64,000 bases of DNA. Source: Paenibacillus sp. FSL K6-3182. GTDB lineage: Bacteria > Bacillota > Bacilli > Paenibacillales > Paenibacillaceae. Position numbers and translations under genes: made by a program. Positions 35,454-44,693 of this stretch are shown piece by piece (position 1 is the first letter of the stretch; every line of letters starts with the position of its first letter). The notes under the pieces are model-generated. The model saw only the letters and a program-made list of their open reading frames with translations, was not told the origin of the DNA and did not search any database. The stretch covers positions 1,381,501-1,445,500 of the forward strand of contig NZ_CP150265.1 of assembly GCF_037976325.1 (NCBI RefSeq). Reading direction: 5' to 3'.

Positions 35454-35490
35454 AGAGTAGCTGCGTGCAGATGCGGATACTCTTTTTTTT
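35454..35490 (+). terminator. Terminator of the GH/HEAT/GT2 cluster
   Basis: AGAGTA (35454-35459) pairs with TACTCT (35478-35483), with a weaker inner stem, followed by nine Ts. Confidence 0.8.
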
Positions 35491-35903
35491 TGCAATTGAA
35501 CGATAGGAAATACTCTAAATAGGCAACCGCAATATGAAAAAGGATCAATTGGCTTAGAAACAATGAAAACGCATACATGTCATTCTTGAATAGACCACTC
35601 TCTGAGTGGGTTTGGGGTTGTATTGGGGGCGAAAATCGATTGGTAAATCTTGCGGTTGCATATAAATAGGCGATTTATCAACAAAAATGACACATTTGAG
35701 AAGTTATCTGAATAGTCGCAGTAGTTCGCGAATTGATGTTTCCTCATAAATATAAAGCGCTATCATTCGATACGGGAAATGACATATTTACGAGAATTGT
35801 TATGTTCCGTATTGTTGTGAATGTAAGCGATAGCATTTCCGAAATTCCTGTCGCCAATCACCAAACAAAAGCAATTATAACGAAACGGGAAAGGAGTGAT
35901 TTT
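35491..35903. other. Intergenic region upstream of the first complete sugar importer
   Basis: These 413 bp hold two cre-like sites (35752-35765 and 35822-35835), a small CCACTC/GAGTGG hairpin (35595-35609), and the AAGGAG ribosome site of the importer. An open frame continues upstream of the real start to 35733, but it has no ribosome site. Confidence 0.5.
35752..35835 (+). promoter_or_regulatory. Two cre-like (CcpA) sites
   Basis: TGTAAGCGATAGCA (35822-35835) fits the cre consensus TGWAANCGNTNWCA with one mismatch. ATAAAGCGCTATCA (35752-35765) fits with two, both at its left end. They are 70 bp apart start to start, upstream of a sugar importer operon where carbon catabolite control would be expected. 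Confidence 0.5.
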
Positions 35904-36866
35904 ATGCAGGAAGCAAGTCCAATGAACGCACCAAATATGCTTCCGGAACCGACGAAAGAGAAGAGCAGAATGTGGAAAAGACTCCTTCAAAATTGGGAAT
36001 TGTATCTATTCATTGCACCCGCATTTTTCTACTTTCTAATCTTCTCTTACGGTCCGATGTACGGCATACAAATCGCATTTAAAAACTTCATACCAACGAA
36101 AGGGATTTTCGGAAGCCCTTGGGTCGGTTTCGACCATTTTGTCCGATTTTTTCATTCTTATTACTTTTGGGACTTGATATGGAACACGTTAAGTATTAGC
36201 CTGTATGAACTCGCTATTGGGTTTCCGATACCGATTATACTGGCGCTTGCCTTCAATGAGCTGAAGGGTGGTTCCTTCAAGAAGATGGCTCAGACCGTCA
36301 CTTATGCGCCGCATTTCATATCAGTCGTTGTTATGGCAGGCATGATCATTACGTTCTTGTCGCCTTCATCGGGAATAGTGACACATCTTATTGAGTGGCT
36401 TGGATTTGATGCTCCAGATTTCTTGACAGACCCGAAGTGGTTTAAGACGATGTACGTATTCTCTGGTGTTTGGCAAAGCGCAGGATGGGGAACAATTATA
36501 TATTTGGCTGCGCTTTCAGGAGTAGACCCGGGTCTGCATGAGGCAGCCATTATAGACGGAGCTTCACGCTTCCAACGGGTGCTTCATATTAACATTCCGA
36601 CGATTGTCCCTACGATGACCATTCTTTTAATTCTGAACATGGGAAGCTTGCTTGGGGTTGGATTTGAGAAAATATTGCTGCTCCAAAACTCGCTTAACAT
36701 GGGGGCATCCGATGTCATTTCAACCTTCGTATACCGATCAGGGCTTGTCGATGCCCAGTATAGCTTCTCGACGGCGATCGGACTGTTCAATTCCGTCATT
36801 AACGCCATTATTTTAGTGCTAGTAAATCAGATCGTAAGACGCACCAACGAAAACAGCCTGTGGTAG
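35904..36866 (+). CDS. Sugar ABC transporter permease, LplB type
   Basis: This is the first permease of an oligosaccharide importer. The opening WELYLFIAPAFFYFLIFSYGPMYGIQIAFKNF is typical of LplB-like proteins and the EAA loop is at EAAIIDGASRFQRVLHINIP. Six helices are expected in 320 aa. ATG 35904 has AAGGAG seven bases upstream and begins MQEASPMNAP; the longer open frame is ignored. The next permease starts 19 bases on. These importers lack a local ATPase gene and use a shared MsmX/UgpC-type ATPase encoded elsewhere. Confidence 0.92.
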   Translation: MQEASPMNAPNMLPEPTKEKSRMWKRLLQNWELYLFIAPAFFYFLIFSYGPMYGIQIAFKNFIPTKGIFGSPWVGFDHFVRFFHSYYFWDLIWNTLSISLYELAIGFPIPIILALAFNELKGGSFKKMAQTVTYAPHFISVVVMAGMIITFLSPSSGIVTHLIEWLGFDAPDFLTDPKWFKTMYVFSGVWQSAGWGTIIYLAALSGVDPGLHEAAIIDGASRFQRVLHINIPTIVPTMTILLILNMGSLLGVGFEKILLLQNSLNMGASDVISTFVYRSGLVDAQYSFSTAIGLFNSVINAIILVLVNQIVRRTNENSLW

Positions 36867-36884
36867 AAGAAGGAGGTATGACCG

Positions 36885-37793
36885 ATGGTTTCCGCCGTTA
36901 AAGAGTCCGGAAGGGATAAAGTGTTTCTATTATGCAATTATATTTATGTATTTCTCGCTTTTATTGTGGTCGCTTATCCTGTCATTTATATGATTAGCGC
37001 TTCGATAAGCGATCCGAAATTGGTGGGTTCCGGCGAGATGTGGCTGTGGCCAAAAGGCATTACGTTTGAAGGTTATCAGAGGGTGTTCCAAAACTCCAGC
37101 ATATGGTCAGGTTACGGCAACACCATTCTTTATACGGTAGTAGGCACGTCGATCAATTTATTCGTTACGCTGCCTGCTGCCTACGCTCTAAGCCGCAAAG
37201 ACTTTATGGGACGCAACTTTTTTATGGGGATGTTCCTCGTCACGATGTTTTTTGGGGGAGGGCTCGTACCAAGTTACTTGCTCATCAAGGAACTCGGTAT
37301 GGTGAATACGATTTGGGCAATCGTAATTCCTTCGGCTGCTTCAATCTGGAACATCATTGTAGCGCGCACGTTTTTCCAGTCCTCTATACCAAAAGAACTG
37401 CAAGAGGCTGCCCAAATTGACGGGTGCACCAACCTGCGGCTGTTCGTCAAAATCATTTTGCCGCTGTCAATGCCAATCATCGCCGTTATGGCTTTGTTCT
37501 ATGGTGTTGGCAACTGGAACAGCTACTTCTCGGCACTCATCTATTTGAATGATGCTGCAAAATATCCTTTGCAGCTCGTACTGCGGCAAATTCTTGTGTT
37601 GCAGGAGATGTCGGCTCAGGGCGGCGGTGCAATGGATGCTTCTACGGCGTCGGCTCTCAACAGTAAGGCTGAGATTGCTGCGCTGGTCAAATACGCGGTT
37701 ATTATCGTAGCGACAGCACCGATTATCGCCGTTTATCCATTTCTTCAGCGTTACTTTGTGCAAGGTGTCATGATTGGTTCCGTTAAGGGCTGA
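36885..37793 (+). CDS. Sugar ABC transporter permease, LplC/MalG type
   Basis: The 302-aa protein has six membrane helices, the motif AAYALSRKDFMGRNFFMGMF, the EAA loop EAAQIDGCTNLRLFVKIILP, and the ending FVQGVMIGSVKG. It pairs with the LplB-type permease just upstream (AAGGAGG ribosome site) and with the binding protein 41 bases downstream, so the three form a complete import unit apart from the ATPase. Confidence 0.92.
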   Translation: MVSAVKESGRDKVFLLCNYIYVFLAFIVVAYPVIYMISASISDPKLVGSGEMWLWPKGITFEGYQRVFQNSSIWSGYGNTILYTVVGTSINLFVTLPAAYALSRKDFMGRNFFMGMFLVTMFFGGGLVPSYLLIKELGMVNTIWAIVIPSAASIWNIIVARTFFQSSIPKELQEAAQIDGCTNLRLFVKIILPLSMPIIAVMALFYGVGNWNSYFSALIYLNDAAKYPLQLVLRQILVLQEMSAQGGGAMDASTASALNSKAEIAALVKYAVIIVATAPIIAVYPFLQRYFVQGVMIGSVKG

Positions 37794-37834
37794 TTTTGCT
37801 CATAAATAATTTGAAAAAAGGGAGAGGGTTTAGG

Positions 37835-39448
37835 ATGAAAAAGCTAAAAAAAGCATCATCTTTGTTACTCAGCATTACGCTGCTTGCCTCTGTATTAGCG
37901 GCATGCGGTTCACCGAACGAGGGTAAATCAAATAACGGCAGTACGGGTTCCAAAGGGTCAACGTCCGTTGAAGCTTCAGGGGTAAGCAAAGACGGATTCC
38001 CGATTGTTAAAGAACCGATTACGCTGAAGATGATGTCACAGGATGTTGGCGTTGCGGATTGGAACCAAATGCCTGTGCTTCAAGAGATGGAGAAGCTGAC
38101 AGGCATTAAGCTGCAGTTCCAGAATGCCCCGCTTGATAGCTTTGCGACCAAGAAAAACCTAGTATTTGCGAGCGGCGACTTGCCGGATATGTTTTATGCA
38201 GCGGATCTTAAGCCGGCAGAGCAAGTAACTTACGGTACACAAGGCGTTCTTATTCCTCTTGAAAAATATATTGATGAAGGTTATGCGCCTAATATCAAAA
38301 AGATTTTTGATGAGCATCCGGAAATTCGGAAGTCCTTTACAACACCAGACGGCCATATTTATGCGCTGCCTAATATTGATCTAGCTGCTGTGTGGTACCG
38401 CAGCCCTATGTGGTACAACGGCAAGTTTTTGAAAGCGCTTGGCGTTACGGAATTGCCTAAGACGACGGACGAGCTGTATGCCTTTCTGAAGCGTGTTAAG
38501 GAAGAAGATTTAAATGGAAACGGGAAAAAGGATGAAATTCCGTTAACTTCCGTTAAGCTGGACGATTTGCGTATGTATTTCCTAGGCTTCTGGGGCATTT
38601 ATGATGAGGTCATTTATGCAGATAAGGATGGCAAAGTGCACTATACGCCTCAAGAAGAAGGATACAAAGGCTACTTAACGTTCCTAAACCGTCTATGGAA
38701 GGAAGAGCTGCTTGATCACGAGACCTTCTCGCAAACAAGCGAGCAGAAGAAGGCTAAAGGGGAAAACAATCAAATTGCTATATTCAATGACTACTTCCCT
38801 TACTTTACGTTAGGCGGCGAGCCAAGCGGAGACAATCCATTGATGACGCCTGTGAAAAGTGAAATTGCGGATTCCCCAGTCTATGGCAAACATCCTGGCA
38901 TATCGGCAAACGGTACTTTTGCCATTACAAGCAGCAATCCATCTCCAGAAGCAACGATGCGCTGGGTAGATTATCTATACAGCTATGAAGGCGCTACATT
39001 GTTCAATCAAGGTCCAGAGGATCTTCTATGGAAATATAAAGATAAAGAAAAACATGAGAAGGAATGGCTTCCTGTTCCGGGGGGCGGCGACCGTGAAGAG
39101 TACCGCGGCAAACTAACACCAAACTACGGAATTCTTACGCCAGGTATGAACTCTGGTGAGCTTGCGATCGGACTTCGCAGCGAATTCGACTTATGGATCG
39201 ATAAGGAAAATGCAGAGAAGCTGACGCCAATCGCCAAATCGCCTTACCCTAATGTTTATTTGACCAACGAAGAGCAAAACGAGGCTTCTGCTTTGTTATC
39301 TGATCTGAACACGTATGTTCAACAGATGGAAGCCAAGTTCGTAACAGGTCAAGAGTCGATGGCCAATTGGGATAAGTATATTGAGCAAATTAAAAAAATG
39401 GGCGGAAATCGAATCGCTGAGCTTTACCAAAGCGCATACGACAGATAA
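37835..39448 (+). CDS. Extracellular solute-binding lipoprotein of the sugar importer
   Basis: A lipobox LAAC (Cys24) ends the signal peptide, so the protein is tethered outside. It has the family-1 solute-binding layout: a short low-complexity linker, then EPITLKMMSQDVGVADWNQM, GDLPDMFYAAD, and a long two-lobe body to 537 aa, matching LipO-type oligosaccharide binders. ATG 37835 (MKKLKKASS) follows GGGAGAGGG; the open frame to 37796 has no ribosome site. The sugar is unknown; the fucosidase operon beyond the regulator suggests fucosylated oligosaccharides. Confidence 0.9.
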   Translation: MKKLKKASSLLLSITLLASVLAACGSPNEGKSNNGSTGSKGSTSVEASGVSKDGFPIVKEPITLKMMSQDVGVADWNQMPVLQEMEKLTGIKLQFQNAPLDSFATKKNLVFASGDLPDMFYAADLKPAEQVTYGTQGVLIPLEKYIDEGYAPNIKKIFDEHPEIRKSFTTPDGHIYALPNIDLAAVWYRSPMWYNGKFLKALGVTELPKTTDELYAFLKRVKEEDLNGNGKKDEIPLTSVKLDDLRMYFLGFWGIYDEVIYADKDGKVHYTPQEEGYKGYLTFLNRLWKEELLDHETFSQTSEQKKAKGENNQIAIFNDYFPYFTLGGEPSGDNPLMTPVKSEIADSPVYGKHPGISANGTFAITSSNPSPEATMRWVDYLYSYEGATLFNQGPEDLLWKYKDKEKHEKEWLPVPGGGDREEYRGKLTPNYGILTPGMNSGELAIGLRSEFDLWIDKENAEKLTPIAKSPYPNVYLTNEEQNEASALLSDLNTYVQQMEAKFVTGQESMANWDKYIEQIKKMGGNRIAELYQSAYDR

Positions 39449-39493
39449 TTGACAGATAAATAAACGAACAAGAGCATGAACCCAGAAACAGCA

Positions 39494-39527
39494 AAAACCC
39501 GGTCATGCGAAATGCTGACCGGGTTTT
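39494..39527. terminator. Bidirectional terminator
   Basis: AAAACCCGGTCA pairs perfectly with TGACCGGGTTTT around a 10-nt loop, with poly-A and poly-T sides. It ends the importer operon and the convergent regulator gene. Confidence 0.92.
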
Positions 39528-39532
39528 GTTTA

Positions 39533-41833
39533 TTATTCATCGTCTGAATCGGATAGTAATTGCGCCTGTTCGTTCTCCCAGAATTGCTTGCGATATTGAC
39601 CAGGCGTATAGCCGGTTTCTTTCTTGAATTTGCGTATAAAGTTAGGCGTATCCAAATAGCCGACTTGAATAATGATGTCCTTTAGAGGTGCGTTTGTCGT
39701 TTTCAGATGATGCATAACCTCTTCCATTCTTTTTTGCCAAATGTATTGGATGAAGTTAAGGCCCATCTTTTCCTTGAATGAACGGCTCACATGTGATGGC
39801 GAGATTGCATACTCATATGCAATCGTTTCTAGACTGAGCGTATGATCTCTAAAATGCTCATCAATGTAGGAGACAATCCGATCAATCTGTGATTGCTCCT
39901 CCTTCTGATTGTTGCGCTCCACTTGATTGCAGATTCGGGAGGCGAGATTCAGAAAGCCGGTCTCGATTTCATCCAAGGAATGGCTGTAAATCATATTAGG
40001 AGCCATGTCTTGAATCACATTTTGAATGCCAAGCTCGGATGCGGTTTTTAGCATCGTATTCAAAATGTCAAAGCATATACAGCGTTTGAGCAGGGCAGAC
40101 AGCTCGGATGATTGCAGGCTGCGGATCGACGGGCTGATCATTTGCGCAGCTACATCATAGCTTCCTTGCTTCAAGCTTTGAGAAAGCTTGAGCAGCGAAT
40201 TATTCGGTATCCAGAAGGTATGATCCGGTGTATCTTGCAGCTTCTCGAAATAAGTGATCGTGCCATGACCGCTTGTCGCTTGCAGTTCAAAAGCAGAGCA
40301 AGCTTCAATAAAGGACTGATTCAGCTGGTCAGGGCTTGAATAGCAGGTTCCAACGCCAATCGTAGGCGTAACATCAAACGTCTCTAGTATCGTGCAGAGC
40401 ACCGCTTCAGCAATGTGGCGCACAGGAACCAATTCCTGCTCGGCTTGATCCCTATTAAAGCTGATAATGAGTGCAAGCTGATCCAGCTGAGGGAGCTCTA
40501 CGCCATAGGCATGAGCAGCCAGCTCCGGGAATTCGATTTGGGAGAGCAGTTCTATCATTTCTTGCCGCTCCTGTCGTTCCTCTTGCGTATCTTCGATTTC
40601 ATCCCATCCAATCACCATAACAAAGTGATGAGATTGGTCGAAATGAAGATCGAAGGCCTCTTGCAGCTCTGGTGAAAGACTTTGCGCATTCCCATATTTC
40701 AGGAGCATGGACAAAAAGTGATTGCGAGCGTATGGCTCTTGAAGGTCAACTCGCGAGCTGTATTGCTGCAGCGCTGTTCGTATCCGGTCAAGCTCGTTCC
40801 CGTTTTCGGTTGATTGATCAGCGGAATGCTTCGGCTTGGATTTGGAATTTGCGAACTCTACAAGCGTAGAGATCGGCAGGTATTGCATTCTAGCAAGCAC
40901 GAGGGCAATCGCCGCTCCAACGACCACAACGATGATAAACAGCATAACGATGAAGCTGCGGACATGCACTACGCTGCTAAGAAACTGGGAACTTGGCATG
41001 ACGGTCACATAAGTCCAGCCATTATTTTCCGATTTTACGGATACGATGGAATGCGGCTTGCCATTTAAGGTTTTATCGTGAATGCCTGGCGCGAGACTAT
41101 ATAGAGACTGCGCCTCTGCATTTGTTAAGGCCTCGCCCTGGCGATTGTCTACTAGAATTTGACCTTTGTTGTCCAAAATATAAGTCAAGCCTTGATAATT
41201 GCCTAGAATCGAATCAATTAAACTCGTAAGCTCTGATTCTTTAATTAGATACATAATCGTTCCATGTGGATTAGGGTTGTACGGCGTAATGGGAACAAGA
41301 TAAGCGAGCATCGAATCCTGCAAATTAGCGCTTAGGACTACGGTGTCAGCTGGACGCATCGTTGGATATTTAACCGTATTCAAATCTTGAAAAATAGTGT
41401 CTTTGCTCCAATTGTGAAAGGTAAAGGTGTTTGCGAATACATCCATGCTCGATAGACCCTTCGCGGAATAAATATTTGCATCCTTGTGAAAATACAAGAA
41501 CATCTCGCTAATGATAGAGCTGGTCGCTTTGTATTGATCCAGTGCTTGTATCGCTTCACCGCTGTAATAAGAATCGTGAACCCGAAACGGAGTCAGCCTC
41601 TTGTCATACGAGACGCGTGAAGCAATTTCACTTAGCTCCTTCATCCGGCCGTCAACAATAACTTTGGCTTGCGTGAGCTGGCCGAGGCGAGATTGCTCAA
41701 TTTCAGTACGTAGATTGGACACTGCGTTTTGATAGATAAATATCGTCATAAGTACTAATGGGATAAGCAAAATAAACAAGTAGGACCAGATGTATTTTAA
41801 AAACAGTTTGGATTTGAAGTAGTTTCGTTTCAT
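39533..41833 (-). CDS. Membrane-bound AraC-family regulator with extracytoplasmic sensor
   Basis: The 766-aa protein has a first membrane helix (about 14-34), an outer Cache-like sensor region (35-285), a second helix (SFIVMLFIIVVVVGAAIALVLA, about 288-310), a long linker domain, and a C-terminal pair of AraC helix-turn-helix motifs (LSLETIAYEYAISPSHVSRSFK and IIIQVGYLDTPNFIRKFKKETGYTP). Such one-component regulators sense a sugar or binding protein outside and switch on nearby importers. It lies between the importer and the divergent fucosidase operon, so both are likely targets. GGGGG sits eight bases before the ATG. Confidence 0.88.
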   Translation of the reverse strand: MKRNYFKSKLFLKYIWSYLFILLIPLVLMTIFIYQNAVSNLRTEIEQSRLGQLTQAKVIVDGRMKELSEIASRVSYDKRLTPFRVHDSYYSGEAIQALDQYKATSSIISEMFLYFHKDANIYSAKGLSSMDVFANTFTFHNWSKDTIFQDLNTVKYPTMRPADTVVLSANLQDSMLAYLVPITPYNPNPHGTIMYLIKESELTSLIDSILGNYQGLTYILDNKGQILVDNRQGEALTNAEAQSLYSLAPGIHDKTLNGKPHSIVSVKSENNGWTYVTVMPSSQFLSSVVHVRSFIVMLFIIVVVVGAAIALVLARMQYLPISTLVEFANSKSKPKHSADQSTENGNELDRIRTALQQYSSRVDLQEPYARNHFLSMLLKYGNAQSLSPELQEAFDLHFDQSHHFVMVIGWDEIEDTQEERQERQEMIELLSQIEFPELAAHAYGVELPQLDQLALIISFNRDQAEQELVPVRHIAEAVLCTILETFDVTPTIGVGTCYSSPDQLNQSFIEACSAFELQATSGHGTITYFEKLQDTPDHTFWIPNNSLLKLSQSLKQGSYDVAAQMISPSIRSLQSSELSALLKRCICFDILNTMLKTASELGIQNVIQDMAPNMIYSHSLDEIETGFLNLASRICNQVERNNQKEEQSQIDRIVSYIDEHFRDHTLSLETIAYEYAISPSHVSRSFKEKMGLNFIQYIWQKRMEEVMHHLKTTNAPLKDIIIQVGYLDTPNFIRKFKKETGYTPGQYRKQFWENEQAQLLSDSDDE

Positions 41834-41968
41834 ATCGTCTGCCCCCTATGATCGATCAATCCTTTTCGTCGCTACTAATCATAGCAACAAATTTACAATT
41901 TGGACATAGAGCAGAAGAAGGCAATGAACGTACCGCTTACAAAAGTCCTACTATACTTGGAGGTAACC

Positions 41969-43354
41969 ATGAGCGAAATAAAGACGACAGAAGAAATAGA
42001 GCAAGTTGTTGAGCAGGGTGTCCACAATTATAGCAGTGAAGAGCAATGGGTGAAGCCAGAGGACCCGCTTCTGCAGGAGCGGCTGGAATGGTTCAAGGAT
42101 CAGAAGCTGGGCCTTATGATGCACTGGGGGCCTTATTCACAGTTAGGTGTAGTTGAATCATGGGCGCTTAGTGACAAGGATGAGGAATGGTCACGCGATG
42201 GCATCGATTGGAATGTAGACGCAGAGGAATTGAAGCGGCAGTATTTTGGGCTAAACAAAACCTTTAACCCGCTTCGCTTTCAGCCTGAGCTATGGGCAGA
42301 TCTTGCTGCGGAGAATGGCTTTAAGTATTTAAATTTTACAACCAAGCATCATGATGGCTTCTGCATGTGGGATACCCATACGACGGATTACCGGATTACG
42401 AGCCCAGATTGTCCCTTCCATTCGCACAAGTACGCCGATATTTGCAAGCAGCTGTTTGATGCTTTCCGCGCTAAGGGCTTAGCTATATCTGCATACTTCT
42501 CGAAGGCAGATTGGCATACGCCATATTACTGGGCGCCAGGCATGGAGCGTGGGTCGTTTACCGCGCGCGGACCTTCCTATGACCCGAAGCAACATCCACA
42601 TTTGTGGGAGCAATTCGTTCAGTTCACCCATGCGCAAATTATGGAGTTGATGACGAAATATGGCCGCATCGATATGTTATGGCTCGATGCAGGTTGGGTT
42701 AACGATTACCGCGATCAAAACATCCGATTAGGCGAGGTGGTTGAGAAGGCGCGGGAAATTCAGCCTTGGCTGCTCTCGGCTGACCGCACGGTCGGCGGCC
42801 CTTATGAAAATGTCATAACACCAGAGCAGACATTGCCTGAGCGTCCGCTTAACGTGCCGTGGGAGAGCTGTATTACGATGGGCACTTCCTTCTCCTTCCG
42901 TTATGAGGACAATTACAAGACGGTTCGACAGCTAATCCATCTGCTCGTTGAAATCGTTGCGAAAGGCGGAAACCTAGCATTGAATGTTGGTCCGCAGCCT
43001 GACGGCAGGTTGTCGACTACAGCCATTAGCCGAATCAAAGGGATGGGCGATTGGTTGAAGGTTTATGGTGAGGCAATCTATGGAACACGAATTTGCGAGC
43101 CTTTTTCTGCTGACAATTGCCACTTTACGAGAAAAGGAGATACGGTTTATGCCTTTTATTTGTACAAGGATGAAAAAGAAGCTGTGAAAGAGGAATTATA
43201 CCTCCCTATACAGAAGTCTTTCAGCCAGATTGATCTCGTAGGTGGACAAGACCATTTGCAGTACAGCCAAGCAGAAAACGGCATTATTGTCCGTTTGCCA
43301 GTGAATGAATACTCAGAACAAGCACCAATCGCGCATGTGTTTCGGATTCGTTAA
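41969..43354 (+). CDS. Alpha-L-fucosidase, glycoside hydrolase family 29 (first copy)
   Basis: GH29 enzymes remove alpha-L-fucose by retention. Family marks: LGLMMHWGPYSQLGVVESWAL, NFTTKHHDGFCMWDTHTTDY, and IDMLWLDAGW with the nucleophile Asp. A small C-terminal beta domain follows. There is no signal peptide. ATG 41969 (MSEIKTTEEIEQ) has TTGGAGGT four bases upstream; an earlier ATG at 41900 lacks a ribosome site. The length of 461 aa is typical. It is the first gene of a long same-strand operon whose enzymes all appear cytoplasmic, so it acts on imported oligosaccharides. Confidence 0.9.
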   Translation: MSEIKTTEEIEQVVEQGVHNYSSEEQWVKPEDPLLQERLEWFKDQKLGLMMHWGPYSQLGVVESWALSDKDEEWSRDGIDWNVDAEELKRQYFGLNKTFNPLRFQPELWADLAAENGFKYLNFTTKHHDGFCMWDTHTTDYRITSPDCPFHSHKYADICKQLFDAFRAKGLAISAYFSKADWHTPYYWAPGMERGSFTARGPSYDPKQHPHLWEQFVQFTHAQIMELMTKYGRIDMLWLDAGWVNDYRDQNIRLGEVVEKAREIQPWLLSADRTVGGPYENVITPEQTLPERPLNVPWESCITMGTSFSFRYEDNYKTVRQLIHLLVEIVAKGGNLALNVGPQPDGRLSTTAISRIKGMGDWLKVYGEAIYGTRICEPFSADNCHFTRKGDTVYAFYLYKDEKEAVKEELYLPIQKSFSQIDLVGGQDHLQYSQAENGIIVRLPVNEYSEQAPIAHVFRIR

Positions 43355-43373
43355 TCGAGAGGGGTAGTCTGCT

Positions 43374-44660
43374 ATGCAGCAATGGTTTAAGGAAGCTAAG
43401 CTAGGTATTTTTATTCATTATGGTATTTATGCAGTAGATGGAGTCTCGGAGTCATGGTCGTTCTATAACGGAAGAATGAGCTATGACGATTATATGAAAC
43501 AATTGGACGGCTTTACGGCTTCGAAGTTCGATGCGGACAAATGGGCTGATTTAATTGAGCAATCGGGAGCGAAGTACGCAGTGCTTACGACCAAGCACCA
43601 CGACGGCGTAGCATTGTTTGATACACAGTACAGCGACCTTAGCGTTGTGAAGAAAACGCCGGCAAAGCGGGATCTGATCAAGGAATATGCGGAAGCCGTC
43701 ACGAAAAGAGGGATTCGACTTGGGATGTATTATTCACTTATCGACTGGTCGCATCCCGATTATCCATCCGTGTTTGAAGGCGGCAAGGTGCCGGATGACT
43801 TGTCTAAGGTTAACAAATTTTCGGGCCCGATAGATGGTGTTCAGGATGAAGAAAAATGGAATGCTTTCCTGAAGTTTAACAATGATCAGCTGCGGGAGGT
43901 TTTAACGAACTATGGGAAGGTTGATCTTCTTTGGTTCGACGGCGATTGGGAACGCAGCGCTGAGCAGTGGAATTTGCCCGAATTCAAGCAATATCTGCAA
44001 TCGTTTAACCCAGACATTATTATCAACTCGCGCCTGCAAGGTTACGGGGATTACAAGACGCCGGAGCAAGGGATTCCGATAACGCGGCCGGAGGGGCCTT
44101 GGGAGTTTTGCACAACCATTAATAGTTCGTGGGGGTATGTGCCGACGGACGATAAATATAAATCATTAAATCAAATCATTCGAATGTTCTGTGATTGCAT
44201 TACCTTGGGCGGCAACATGCTGCTTGATATCGGGCCGATGGAGGATGGAACGATAGATAAACGACAAGAGGATATTTTGCTGGGATTAGGCGAATGGATT
44301 CGAACGCACGAAGAAGCGGTATTTGGGACAGACGAAGGCATTATGACCCGCTATTATTTGGGCGGCAGCACCATATCCAAAGATAAAAAGTCACTGTATC
44401 TGTTTGTGTATGATGATCCGAAAGAGAATGTATGCCTAAAGGGATTATGCAACAAGGTCAAAAAGATTACGGTGCTGCATTCCGGCAAAGAGCTTACGCA
44501 TGAAATTCATGGCGGGGTGCCGTGGTTCAATATTCCGGGGACGACATGGATTCATCTGACAGCGGAAGACACTCACAAGCAAGTGACCGTGCTTAAGCTG
44601 GAATTTGATGAGGAGCTTGATATGTATGGTGGTTCAGGCGCAGTTGTAACGCATAACTAA
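43374..44660 (+). CDS. Alpha-L-fucosidase, glycoside hydrolase family 29 (second copy)
   Basis: This second, more divergent GH29 keeps KLGIFIHYGIYAVDGVSESW, AVLTTKHHDGVALFDTQYSD and VDLLWFDGDWER (nucleophile Asp). It is 428 aa with no signal peptide. It begins 20 bases after the first copy. The two copies differ enough (HWGPYS versus HYGIYA; DAGW versus DGDW) to suggest different linkage preferences, for example alpha-1,6 core fucose versus alpha-1,3/4 fucose, but that cannot be read directly. Confidence 0.9.
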   Translation: MQQWFKEAKLGIFIHYGIYAVDGVSESWSFYNGRMSYDDYMKQLDGFTASKFDADKWADLIEQSGAKYAVLTTKHHDGVALFDTQYSDLSVVKKTPAKRDLIKEYAEAVTKRGIRLGMYYSLIDWSHPDYPSVFEGGKVPDDLSKVNKFSGPIDGVQDEEKWNAFLKFNNDQLREVLTNYGKVDLLWFDGDWERSAEQWNLPEFKQYLQSFNPDIIINSRLQGYGDYKTPEQGIPITRPEGPWEFCTTINSSWGYVPTDDKYKSLNQIIRMFCDCITLGGNMLLDIGPMEDGTIDKRQEDILLGLGEWIRTHEEAVFGTDEGIMTRYYLGGSTISKDKKSLYLFVYDDPKENVCLKGLCNKVKKITVLHSGKELTHEIHGGVPWFNIPGTTWIHLTAEDTHKQVTVLKLEFDEELDMYGGSGAVVTHN

Positions 44661-44693
44661 TCAAGTGATCTGTCTACTTAGGAGGAAGAAACG

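Noticed and set aside
35595..35609. Small CCACTC/GAGTGG hairpin
   Set aside because: Short stem, no T-run and no clear position relative to a gene. It could be chance.
35733..35903. Longer N-terminus of the LplB-type permease
   Set aside because: No ribosome site; ATG 35904 behind AAGGAG gives the normal family length.
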